54,017 nucleotides of DNA from positions 1 to 54,017 of the forward strand of contig JAHQWG010000009.1 in the NCBI GenBank assembly GCA_029856045.1. Direction: 5' to 3'. Source of the DNA: Promethearchaeia archaeon. Its GTDB lineage: Archaea > Asgardarchaeota > Lokiarchaeia > Sigyniarchaeales > SOKP01. How positions within the stretch are numbered: the stretch's first letter is position 1; each line of letters begins with the position of its first letter. The position numbers and the translations under genes are program-made. This document shows, piece by piece, positions 25,591 through 33,295 of this stretch. The notes under the pieces were generated by a model. It was not told the DNA's origin and ran no database searches. It saw only the letters and a list, made by a program, of their open reading frames with translations.

Positions 25591-26796
25591 TTATTTTATT
25601 CTTAGATTCAATAACTTGGCAACACGCTCACATGATTTGTCATCGATATATTTATTAAAAAGATCTCTAATTTTATTTCTTTTAGATTCATATTTGTGTG
25701 CCAATTCGGATATATTTTTTAAATAGTAAATCAATTCTCGACCATTTTTAGCAATTGGACCGGGGGCAATTTTCTCATAGTCTTTATAATACATCCCCCG
25801 TTGCTTCTGATATAATTCTAAATCATAGGCAAAAACAATAATAGGTTTTTGAAGAATTGAAAAATCGTGCATAATAGAAGAATAATCAGAGATTAATATA
25901 TCTGTTATTAACAATAATTCTTGTGTGTCAGAATATTTATCTGGTATAATCAATCCTCTTAAATCTTTTAAGTCAAAAGCTTCAATAAAAATATGAGCTT
26001 TATAAATTAAGATTGAATTAGATTCTTCCAAAAAGTTTTCTAATTCTAGTAATTCTTCTTTTGAAAAAGGCATTTTACCAACAAAGTCTTCTCGGAAAGT
26101 TGGAGCATACGTTATGATGTTTTTAATCCCTTCTGGAACTCTAAATTTTTGTTTTAATTTTTTTATTTCTTCTTTCTTTTTATTAAGAAGAAAATCATTT
26201 TGAGGTAAGCCAGTTATTTTGATTTTTTTTTGAGGAATTTTAAATGCCGATTTGAAATTTTTTTTGATTTCTTCCGATGGAGACAATAAATAGGTCAAAT
26301 CTTTTACGAGTTTTTTTAATACTATATAATTATATCGATTACCAAGGAATTTAAGAGCATCAAAACCAATTTTCTTCATTGGATTTCCATGCCAAGTAAG
26401 TATTATTTGAGTTTGAGGAGAAAATTCTATAGGTAATATATCACCCTCACCATGAGTAATAAAAATACAGCGAGCAGAACGTAATTTAAAAAATGCTTTG
26501 AGTGAAAATGCATAGAGAGAATTAAAACCCTGTTCTTGAAGATGTTTTACAATTTCTTTAGATCTTGAGATCCAGAGACATTTATAATTAGAATATTTAT
26601 TAAAATAGAGAAAAAGATATTTTGTATTACCCAAAAATGCTTTACCAAGATTCCCACCAAAAATCAATAAATCTTTGTCAATTTTAGGTCTTATAAAGAT
26701 TGATATGATTTTTAATATTTTTAAAAATGAAATCTTTACTCTAGATAAATTAATATTAGTAATATTAAAAATATCAATTAGCCTTTTTGAAATCAT
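25591..26796 (-). CDS. CDP-glycerol glycerophosphotransferase family protein (TagF/TagB-like)
   Basis: This 401-residue member of the family that transfers glycerol- or ribitol-phosphate from CDP-activated donors onto cell-surface acceptors. Hallmarks in order: FITHGEGD, LTWHGNPMKKIG (catalytic-loop His, ~residue 131), ITGLPQNDFL (equivalent to tGyPRnD), TYAPTFREDF, IYKAHIF (second conserved His), LISDYSSIMHDF and FAYDLELYQKQRGMYYKDYE, ending in PGPI. Those are essentially all the family's conserved blocks. It converges on the phosphonate operon with a 26-base gap and precedes the rhamnose genes. The donor here may be the CMP-phosphonate made next door instead of CDP-glycerol, which would put a phosphonate on a glycan or lipid. 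No transmembrane helix is obvious; the N-terminus is basic and hydrophobic. Confidence 0.87.
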   Translation of the reverse strand: MISKRLIDIFNITNINLSRVKISFLKILKIISIFIRPKIDKDLLIFGGNLGKAFLGNTKYLFLYFNKYSNYKCLWISRSKEIVKHLQEQGFNSLYAFSLKAFFKLRSARCIFITHGEGDILPIEFSPQTQIILTWHGNPMKKIGFDALKFLGNRYNYIVLKKLVKDLTYLLSPSEEIKKNFKSAFKIPQKKIKITGLPQNDFLLNKKKEEIKKLKQKFRVPEGIKNIITYAPTFREDFVGKMPFSKEELLELENFLEESNSILIYKAHIFIEAFDLKDLRGLIIPDKYSDTQELLLITDILISDYSSIMHDFSILQKPIIVFAYDLELYQKQRGMYYKDYEKIAPGPIAKNGRELIYYLKNISELAHKYESKRNKIRDLFNKYIDDKSCERVAKLLNLRIK

Positions 26797-26954
26797 ATAA
26801 TAGTTTTAAAATTTTTTCTAATGTTTATTTTTCTTATTTATTTTAAGAATATTAAAATTAATTATAACTTATTTTTTCTAAAAGTTAATTTCCAATATTC
26901 AATAAAAAGTTCTATCATTTTAATATAGTTTTTTATAAAATAATGATTTTCATC

Positions 26955-28610
26955 TTACGGTATCATATTTGGAGGTGGGGTTTTTAGACAAAATCCACAT
27001 TTACCAAATGAAGAAATTGTTTGATCCCAACAATGTTTATGATATAATCTTTCACAGTACGGACATTCCGTTCGACATTGATTACCATCAGCAGACGCAA
27101 TAGGTAATTTACATGCACCGTCTGGACATTGAATCTGATGACAAATTACACACGAAATAACCGAAACTTCAAAAATCTTTTTAGATATTGCATTAAATAA
27201 ATCAATCAGATATGTAAAAGGCGTCCAGTCATTAAAAAATTGCTGAATAGATGCTTCAAGTTTCTTTTTTATTGGCTCGTGGGTCTCATCTTCAAATTCA
27301 TTTAATACTTTAAGTTCGGGAGGATTCATAGGATAATTTGTGGGTAAAATTGCTTGAAATTCAAAAATTACATTCTCGGTTTTCATTTTACCTTTCATTT
27401 TAAGATTAATTGTATTTGTGAAAGCGTCAAATTGAAGCTCATCAATGCCACCTTTTAACAAATTAATCTCAAAATTTACTCTCGAATTTTTATCGACTAA
27501 CCAAGATATTTCTCGTAAAATGTCCACTACTTCTGATTGTTTAGATATCCAACTCTTGATTGAGTCTAACTGAGAAGGAGAAATTTGTATTAAACTATTT
27601 AATTCTGGGCTATATTGCAAAACGGGTGGGTTTGGATATTTGCTAATATCTATCTCTAAATCATATTCTTTAAATCCATAGGTAAGTAAATGAACGTTCA
27701 ACTTTGAAATATTTCCCTCTATTGGCTCAGCTTGATATTCTCCTGATATTTTTTTGAATTGCATTTCAATATCTTTTACGAAAAATAATTTACTTTCGAT
27801 TTCTCGTATTAACTCTACAATATGTGGAGGTGATTTTGAGTTCCATTTTTTAAGCAAATCAAGTTCTTTCTTTGGTTCTACTAAAAGATTTATTATTTCT
27901 TCTGGAAATGTAATGATGGGTTTTTCAGGGTAGTTATTGAAATTAATCTCGATGATAAATGTTTTTTCTAAGGTAATTGTGAGATATACGTTGATATCTG
28001 CTTTATTTTTTTCTATTTGATCAATTGGGTATTCCATTTGGATTAATCCTAATTCTGTAGTGACTTTTAAAGGCATAGTTAATGATTCTTCAGTAAAAGA
28101 TTGCATTTCTGGTTTTGGGGGTTGAAGAGATTCTTCCTTCGTTTTTTCTTCTTCATAATAGTCAGGAGTAATGAACGAGTCTTTTTGAAGAGATATTTCT
28201 TCTGCAGGATATTTGGAATAATCTGGAGTAATAAAATCTTCTGATTTCTGGGATTCTTCAACAAGAGGTTGAATATGACCTAAATCTTCTTCAATTTTTG
28301 CCGTTCCACTTAAAGCACTTTGAATTTTTCCTTTTAATTCTTTTATTATATCAACAACTCTTGAATCAGGAGTCCAATTTTTCTCTTTATCAAGATTTAT
28401 ATCTCCTAATAAATCTTTTATCTCTTGATGAGGTATTATTTGAGGAGGGGCATGAGGAAAAGTTTCATCAAATTTCACTTCTATAATGAATTTTTGTTTT
28501 GAGCTTTCATATACAGCTCCATATAAATGAGCAATATTTCCAGATACCATCCAAAAAGAAAATTGTGATGCGATAATTTGAGCTTCTTTTAAAATTCTCT
28601 GTTTTTCCAT
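26955..28610 (-). CDS. Protein with four UBC/RWD-like domains and a C-terminal RING-like finger
   Basis: A 551-residue cytosolic protein. Four segments repeat the core of the UBC/RWD fold, a strand pair followed by a 'Y/F-P-x-x-P-P' turn and a helix. They have FDETFPHAPPQI (~residue 50), INFNNYPEKPIITF, ISKYPNPPVLQYSPEL and LPTNYPMNPPELKVL, and several are followed by 'W-x(n)-[VI]-[VI]-[DE]-[IL]-[IL]-[RK]-E-[IL]'. No active-site Cys of ubiquitin-conjugating enzymes is visible at the expected place. The last 65 residues hold a RING-like zinc finger: CVIC, then CPYC, YHKHC and CGFC (residues 487-541). In eukaryotes RWD-RING combinations occur in E3 ligases (RNF14 and RNF25 types). It may be an E3 or scaffold of an Asgard ubiquitin-like pathway. 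It lies between surface-glycan genes but is probably transcribed separately. Confidence 0.72.
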   Translation of the reverse strand: MEKQRILKEAQIIASQFSFWMVSGNIAHLYGAVYESSKQKFIIEVKFDETFPHAPPQIIPHQEIKDLLGDINLDKEKNWTPDSRVVDIIKELKGKIQSALSGTAKIEEDLGHIQPLVEESQKSEDFITPDYSKYPAEEISLQKDSFITPDYYEEEKTKEESLQPPKPEMQSFTEESLTMPLKVTTELGLIQMEYPIDQIEKNKADINVYLTITLEKTFIIEINFNNYPEKPIITFPEEIINLLVEPKKELDLLKKWNSKSPPHIVELIREIESKLFFVKDIEMQFKKISGEYQAEPIEGNISKLNVHLLTYGFKEYDLEIDISKYPNPPVLQYSPELNSLIQISPSQLDSIKSWISKQSEVVDILREISWLVDKNSRVNFEINLLKGGIDELQFDAFTNTINLKMKGKMKTENVIFEFQAILPTNYPMNPPELKVLNEFEDETHEPIKKKLEASIQQFFNDWTPFTYLIDLFNAISKKIFEVSVISCVICHQIQCPDGACKLPIASADGNQCRTECPYCERLYHKHCWDQTISSFGKCGFCLKTPPPNMIP

Positions 28611-28690
28611 AATTAATCAAAAAATTTTCTTTAAATTCACTAATTATGTATTAAAATCGAACTTCTGGAATAAAAATATATGTGAAATGG

Positions 28691-29590
28691 CTATAAATTT
28701 TTATGCTCTTTCATAAAATTTAGACCTTCATCTAAATTTAAGATTTTCAATTTATTTCCTAATATTTTTTTGAGCTTAGATATGTTTAATGAACCATTTT
28801 TCGGTCTAATGGCTTTTTGTTTAAAAAAATCAATTGGGTGGATTAATTCTTTTGAAAAATTAAAAATTTCAGCACATTTTACTGCAATTTCATATCGACT
28901 TAGTGCACAATCTCCAGCAGTATGAATAATCCCTGATTTATTATAATCAATTAAATGGAGTAAAATTTCCGCCAAGTTATTTGCTAAGGTTGGTGAATTT
29001 ATTTGTTCAGTAACAATATCTATTTTATTTCCATTTTCTAGATTATTTAATATCCAAGTTATGAAATTTTGCCTATACAGATACCAACCATACAAAACAG
29101 CAGTTCTACAAATCAAATAATCAACTCCTGTTTTTATTATGTGTTTTTCACCTTCAAGTTTTGTATTTGCATAATGGCTTAATGGCTTCGGTTCATCTAT
29201 TTCTGAATAATCTCCTTTTTTCCCGTCAAATACAAAATCTGTTGAGAGGTACATCATTTTTGAATTAATTTTTTTACATCCCAAAGCCACATTTTCAGGA
29301 CCAAGAATATTTAAATTATAAGCAAGTTTCTTCTCATCTTCACATTTATCGACATCAGTGTAGGCTGCAGTTAAAATAACAGTGTCTGGGTTTATTTCTT
29401 TTATAGTCTCGATAGTTTTTTCTCTTTTTGTTATGTCAATTCTATTAAAGTTAATTTCTTTTGGGATTGTATTATTTTGAATGTCTGCAGCAATTGGAAT
29501 AAATTTATGGCTGTAGAGTTCATTTAGAATATAGTAAATTAATTTACTCCCTAAAAACCCATTTGCTCCTATTATTAGTACTTTCTGCAA
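28691..29590 (-). CDS. rmlD: dTDP-4-dehydrorhamnose reductase
   Basis: A 299-residue short-chain dehydrogenase-type enzyme carrying out the last step of dTDP-L-rhamnose synthesis with NAD(P)H. The N-terminal Rossmann motif is LIIGANGFLGSKLI (G-x-x-G-x-x-G). AAYTDVDKCEDE is a family signature. STDFVFDGKKGDYSE carries the catalytic Ser/Thr, and HYANTKLEGEKHI has the Y-x3-K pair. RTAVLYGW and GIIHTAGDCALSRYEIA complete the pattern. It is the last gene of an rmlA-C-B-D cluster on the minus strand, 31 bases after rmlB. The only standard start is TTG at 29590; GAA-ATC precede it after a stop codon and no ribosome-binding site is clear. Confidence 0.92.
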   Translation of the reverse strand: MQKVLIIGANGFLGSKLIYYILNELYSHKFIPIAADIQNNTIPKEINFNRIDITKREKTIETIKEINPDTVILTAAYTDVDKCEDEKKLAYNLNILGPENVALGCKKINSKMMYLSTDFVFDGKKGDYSEIDEPKPLSHYANTKLEGEKHIIKTGVDYLICRTAVLYGWYLYRQNFITWILNNLENGNKIDIVTEQINSPTLANNLAEILLHLIDYNKSGIIHTAGDCALSRYEIAVKCAEIFNFSKELIHPIDFFKQKAIRPKNGSLNISKLKKILGNKLKILNLDEGLNFMKEHKNL

Positions 29591-29621
29591 GATTTCTTAA
29601 AACCAATTTTTTGTAAAATAT

Positions 29622-30644
29622 TTAACGCTCCTTATACATTTTTTCATAATATTTGAGGTATTCTTCATTGATTATATGTTCTAACCAATCCTGATTTTGT
29701 AAATACCATTGCACTGTATATTTTAATCCATCTTCAATATTGGTTTTTGGTTCCCAAGATAACTCACTTTTGATTTTATTAAAATTAATAGCATATCTTA
29801 AATCATGTCCAGGTCGGTCTTTTACAAATTTTATTAGAGTTTCTGGTTTATTTAAAACGGATAAAAGCTCTTTAACTAAACTTAAATTTGAAATTTCAGA
29901 ATTCCCTCCAATATTATAGATCTCTCCAGGAATTCCATGCTTTAAAACTAAATATATTGCTTCGCAATGGTCTTCTACAAAAATCCAATCTCTAATATTT
30001 TGTCCAGTTCCATAAATTGGCAATTCTTGATTATTCATCGCGTTGTTGATTATTAAAGGAATTAATTTTTCCGGAAATTGATAAGGACCATAATTATTTG
30101 AACAACGGGTGATATTAATCGGCAAATTGAAAGTTTTAAAATATGATCGGACGATTAAATCCGCCGATGCTTTACTTGCAGAATAAGGACTATTTGGTTT
30201 TAATAGTAAGTCTTCAGTAAAGGCAGGGTCTTTAAAATTTAACGATCCATAGACTTCATCGGTCGAAATTTGGATAAATTTTTTAATTTTTAATTTTTTT
30301 GCAATATTCAATAATGATTGAGTTCCTAAGATATTTGTTTTTATGAAAATATCTGGATTGTCAATAGATCTGTCTACATGTGATTCTGCCGCAAAATTTA
30401 TAATATAATCGACCTTTTCATTCTTTGCGACTTCTAGGATATGATCAAAATCGCAAATATCATATTTATAAAATTTATATAAATTTTCATCAAATCGTTC
30501 TAATTCTCTCAAATTTTCGGGATTTCCTGCATAAGTTAAATAATCTATATTAATTACTTTATACTCTTTTTTATTTTTTAATAAATAATGAACAAAATTG
30601 CTTCCGATAAATCCCATGCCCCCAGTAATTAAAATAGATTCCAT
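29622..30644 (-). CDS. rmlB: dTDP-glucose 4,6-dehydratase
   Basis: A 340-residue extended short-chain dehydrogenase that converts dTDP-glucose to dTDP-4-keto-6-deoxyglucose. Visible motifs are ILITGGMGFIGSNFVHYLL (NAD site), NFAAESHVDRSI, QISTDEVYGSL (catalytic Thr-Asp-Glu), SPYSASKASADL (Y-x3-K), RCSNNYGPYQFPEKLIP and RDWIFVEDHC, as in canonical RmlB. The start used is ATG at 30644, because GGAG sits nine bases upstream; the longer frame would begin at a TTG at 30659. It lies 26 bases after the rmlC-like gene, on the same transcript. Confidence 0.95.
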   Translation of the reverse strand: MESILITGGMGFIGSNFVHYLLKNKKEYKVINIDYLTYAGNPENLRELERFDENLYKFYKYDICDFDHILEVAKNEKVDYIINFAAESHVDRSIDNPDIFIKTNILGTQSLLNIAKKLKIKKFIQISTDEVYGSLNFKDPAFTEDLLLKPNSPYSASKASADLIVRSYFKTFNLPINITRCSNNYGPYQFPEKLIPLIINNAMNNQELPIYGTGQNIRDWIFVEDHCEAIYLVLKHGIPGEIYNIGGNSEISNLSLVKELLSVLNKPETLIKFVKDRPGHDLRYAINFNKIKSELSWEPKTNIEDGLKYTVQWYLQNQDWLEHIINEEYLKYYEKMYKER

Positions 30645-30670
30645 TTTTTCATACTCCAAATATTAAATTT

Positions 30671-31135
30671 CTAACCCATTTTAATTTCCCAATCATAATC
30701 TATTTCGTTAGTATCGTATGGTAGTCTATATTCATCTGGATTATCATAATTGTAAAGTTCCGTTGGACAATTTAGAATTAATGTTTCTTTTCCCCCAATA
30801 GCTTTAAATCCATGCCAAACATGATTGGGAATAGTTAATAATATCAGATTTTTCTCCCCCATAAAAAATTCATTTATTTTCTTATATGTGGAAGAATCTT
30901 TTCGGTTATCACATAAAACAACTTTTGCATTACCTTTAATACAAACAAAGTAATCAGTTTGAATTTTATGATAATGCCACGCTTTAACTACATTCGGATA
31001 GGCTACCGTAATATAGGCTTGTCCAAATTTTTTAAAAATTGACCAATCTGACCTAAAACATTCCATTAAATAGCCTCTTTCATCTAAAATGGAGTTTAAC
31101 TTTTTTACTTCTACTCCTTCTATTAAATCGACCAT
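30671..31135 (-). CDS. rmlC: dTDP-4-dehydrorhamnose 3,5-epimerase-like cupin
   Basis: A 154-residue RmlC-family cupin, shorter than the ~180 residues of bacterial RmlC. It has DERGYLMECFRSD near the N-terminus (equivalent to 'D-x-R-G-x-F-x-E'), the core AYPNVVKAWHYHKIQTDYF with the catalytic-type His pair, GNAKVVLCDNR, LTIPNHVWHGFKAIG (second His region) and NCPTELYNYDNPDEYRLP, where Tyr-Asn-x-x-x-P-D-E is typical. The position between rmlA and rmlB supports 3,5-epimerisation of the keto-deoxy sugar. Short versions of this kind occur in archaea, and an isomerase acting at only one carbon is the alternative. Confidence 0.87.
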   Translation of the reverse strand: MVDLIEGVEVKKLNSILDERGYLMECFRSDWSIFKKFGQAYITVAYPNVVKAWHYHKIQTDYFVCIKGNAKVVLCDNRKDSSTYKKINEFFMGEKNLILLTIPNHVWHGFKAIGGKETLILNCPTELYNYDNPDEYRLPYDTNEIDYDWEIKMG

Positions 31136-31169
31136 AAATATTTTCCCTTTCTTTTTAATATTACTTAAT

Positions 31170-31919
31170 TTATTCTTTTTTTAATTGATTTTTTATAAAA
31201 TTGCTACATTTCAATAAAGTCTTAAAAGTTCCTGCATCAGACCAAAATCCTTTAAAAATTTTAGATTTTGTATTTCGCTTTTTAATATAATAATTATTAA
31301 CATCGGTTATTTCTAATTCTCCTCTTGATGAATAGCCAATCTCCTTAATTACATTTTGAATAATATTAAAAATTTTCTCATCATAAAAATATAACCCAGT
31401 AACGCATAAGTTTGATTTTGGTTCTTTGGGTTTCTCTTCAATATTAAGAATTTTCCCATCTTCATCGATTTCTGCAACACCAAATCGTTCAGGGTCAGGT
31501 ACTTCCTTTAAAAATAGCATACATTCCCAATCATTGGATTTTTCAAATTTTTGAACTTCTTCTTTAAAATTATCTTCAAAGATATTATCACCTAATATAA
31601 CAGCGATTTTATGACCCTTTACAATATTTTTTGTTAAATTTAATGCCTCAGCAATTCCACCAGCACCTTCTTGGTAAACATAACTAAATTTTGCCCCAAA
31701 TTCTTTTCCATCACCTAGTAATCTAATGAAATCTCCAACGCTTTCTCCACCTAAGACAATTACGATATCATATATTCCTGAATTAGTTAAAGTTTTTATT
31801 GCTTTATATATCATAGGTTCATTATATACCGCTAATAGATGCTTATTGGTAACTTTTGTTAATGGAGACAGACGAGATCCAGTTCCACCAGCTAATATTA
31901 CTCCTTTAATTTTTCTCAC
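31170..31919 (-). CDS. rmlA: Glucose-1-phosphate thymidylyltransferase
   Basis: The enzyme joins dTTP and glucose-1-phosphate to dTDP-glucose, the first step toward dTDP-rhamnose. Signatures are GVILAGGTGSRLSPLTKVTN, then KHLLAVYNEPMIYKAI (the K-Q/H-L-L-P/A-V-Y signature), LGDNIFEDNF (metal Asp), AEIDEDGKI and VEEKP-like NIEEKPKEPKS, and GLYFYDEKIF. The frame continues to a TTG at 31943, but GTG at 31919 gives MRKIKGVILAGG, closer to the usual N-terminus; no ribosome-binding site decides this. It is first in the four-gene rhamnose unit (A-C-B-D), as in many archaeal surface-glycan loci. Confidence 0.92.
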   Translation of the reverse strand: MRKIKGVILAGGTGSRLSPLTKVTNKHLLAVYNEPMIYKAIKTLTNSGIYDIVIVLGGESVGDFIRLLGDGKEFGAKFSYVYQEGAGGIAEALNLTKNIVKGHKIAVILGDNIFEDNFKEEVQKFEKSNDWECMLFLKEVPDPERFGVAEIDEDGKILNIEEKPKEPKSNLCVTGLYFYDEKIFNIIQNVIKEIGYSSRGELEITDVNNYYIKKRNTKSKIFKGFWSDAGTFKTLLKCSNFIKNQLKKE

Positions 31920-32043
31920 TATTTTTACTTTATCTTTTAACAATTACTAATTATTTATAAATAATATATACGGATTTTTATTTAAAAATTAGATAGAAAC
32001 AGATTAATTATAGAGTTATGGAAAATAATGTATTATTATTAAA

Positions 32044-32274
32044 CTATAAGTTGAGGATTTTGAGTATTCTACTATTCAATTCATTATAATAAATTTTTAA
32101 TTTACTAATTTTGCTTAAACTTAATGTATCTTTTTTATTTTTAATTAATGTAATCACTTTTACAATTGATACGTCTTGCAGTTTATTTTCATTTTCGATA
32201 ATATTTTCTTGAAATAAGGCAGGAAAAAAATTAGGAAATTGATTGAAAAGCAATTTTAATTCATTTACTCCCAA
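32044..32274 (-). CDS. Small protein of unknown function, with a probable frameshifted start
   Basis: From TTG at 32274 this reads as 76 residues ending in NSRILKILNL, helical, with no recognised family. The frame stays open for 26 more codons upstream, to 32352 (LENILNLKIVQDFLENAENP and on), with good coding character but no ATG, GTG or TTG. Just beyond lies GTG (32362-32360) followed by seven A residues; with six A residues the reading would be GTG AAA AAA CTG GAA, giving a natural protein of ~105 residues. A homopolymer error or a slip site is therefore likely. It lies 142 bases beyond the RNase PH stop on the same strand. Confidence 0.45.
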   Translation of the reverse strand: MGVNELKLLFNQFPNFFPALFQENIIENENKLQDVSIVKVITLIKNKKDTLSLSKISKLKIYYNELNSRILKILNL

Positions 32275-32416
32275 ATCTTTTATTAAAATATTCGGATTCT
32301 CTGCATTTTCTAAAAAATCTTGAACTATTTTTAGATTAAGTATATTTTCCAGTTTTTTTCACAAATAAATTCTTATTTAATATAATAAAAAGGAAAAGAA
32401 TATTTTAAAATAATTT

Positions 32417-33151
32417 TTATTTTAAGTTTAAAGCTTTTCGTAGGAGTTCGATTATTTCCTTTATCCCCTTTTTCCCTAGATTTAAAAGATCTAGTAATTG
32501 TTGATGATCAAATGGATTTTTTTCTGCTGTTCCTTGAACCTCAATAAACTTTTCTTGTTCATTCATTATAATATTCATATCTACATCTACTCTTGAATCT
32601 TCTTCGTAATTTAGATCTAAGATTGGATTTCCATCTCTCATTCCTACAGATATCGCAGCAGTAATTATATAATCGGGAAATTTCTGAATTAGACCTTCGT
32701 TATATAAATATCTTATTGCATCAAACACTGCAACAAATCCTCCAGTTATAGATGCACATCTTGTCCCTCCATCTGCTTGGATTACATCACAATCCACTTT
32801 TATTGTTCTTTCTCCTAATTGTCTTAAATTAAAAGCCGCTCTTATACTTCTTCCTATTATTCTTTGGATTTCAATAGTTCTCCCTTTTAAAAACCCTCTT
32901 CTACTTTCTCGATTATTTCTGATTTGTGTTGCTCTCGGAAGCATATTATACTCAGCGGTTATCCAGCCAGAACCTGAATCTTGTAAAAATCTTGGAACAG
33001 ATTCATCAATTGAAGCAGTTATGACTACTTTAGTATTTCCTTGGGAGATCAAAACCGATCCTTCTGGATACATTAGATAATTACGCTCTATTTGTAATTT
33101 ACGTAGGTCATCATTTTTTCTTCCATCAATTCGTTTATCAAATAGTGACAT
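32417..33151 (-). CDS. rph: RNase PH, bacterial type (tRNA 3'-trimming phosphorolytic exonuclease)
   Basis: A 244-residue RNase PH-fold protein. Archaea normally carry the exosome subunits Rrp41 and Rrp42, but this copy has the bacterial Rph signatures: RKNDDLRKLQIERNYL, GRTIEIQRIIGRSIRAAF, LGERTIKVDCDVIQADGGTR, LDLNYEEDSRVDVDMNIIM and KFIEVQGTAE. Archaeal Rrp41 instead has forms such as 'R-T-V-I-D-V-x-x-x-V-L-Q-A-D-A-G-T-R' and 'L-N-E-x-E-D-x-x-G-E-A-D-M'. RNase PH removes nucleotides from tRNA 3' ends using phosphate. RRGFLKGRTIEIQR places the tRNA-contacting Arg residues as in Rph. It starts with ATG at 33151. Lateral acquisition from bacteria is the simplest reading; a paralogue next to a true exosome elsewhere in the genome is likely. 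Confidence 0.85.
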   Translation of the reverse strand: MSLFDKRIDGRKNDDLRKLQIERNYLMYPEGSVLISQGNTKVVITASIDESVPRFLQDSGSGWITAEYNMLPRATQIRNNRESRRGFLKGRTIEIQRIIGRSIRAAFNLRQLGERTIKVDCDVIQADGGTRCASITGGFVAVFDAIRYLYNEGLIQKFPDYIITAAISVGMRDGNPILDLNYEEDSRVDVDMNIIMNEQEKFIEVQGTAEKNPFDHQQLLDLLNLGKKGIKEIIELLRKALNLK

Positions 33152-33295
33152 TTAATATTACCAGAAATGTTCAATTATTTCTTATAAATAACCCTAATCT
33201 TATAATTTTTTACATATTAACAAGTGTATAAAAGGTAGTAAGGTACCAATTAATTAGAAAATTTGATTGAGTGTATATTTTATATGTATAATTAA

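Noticed and set aside
32417-33151. Exosome subunit Rrp41
   Set aside because: The diagnostic blocks are those of bacterial RNase PH and not of Rrp41, although the fold is the same.
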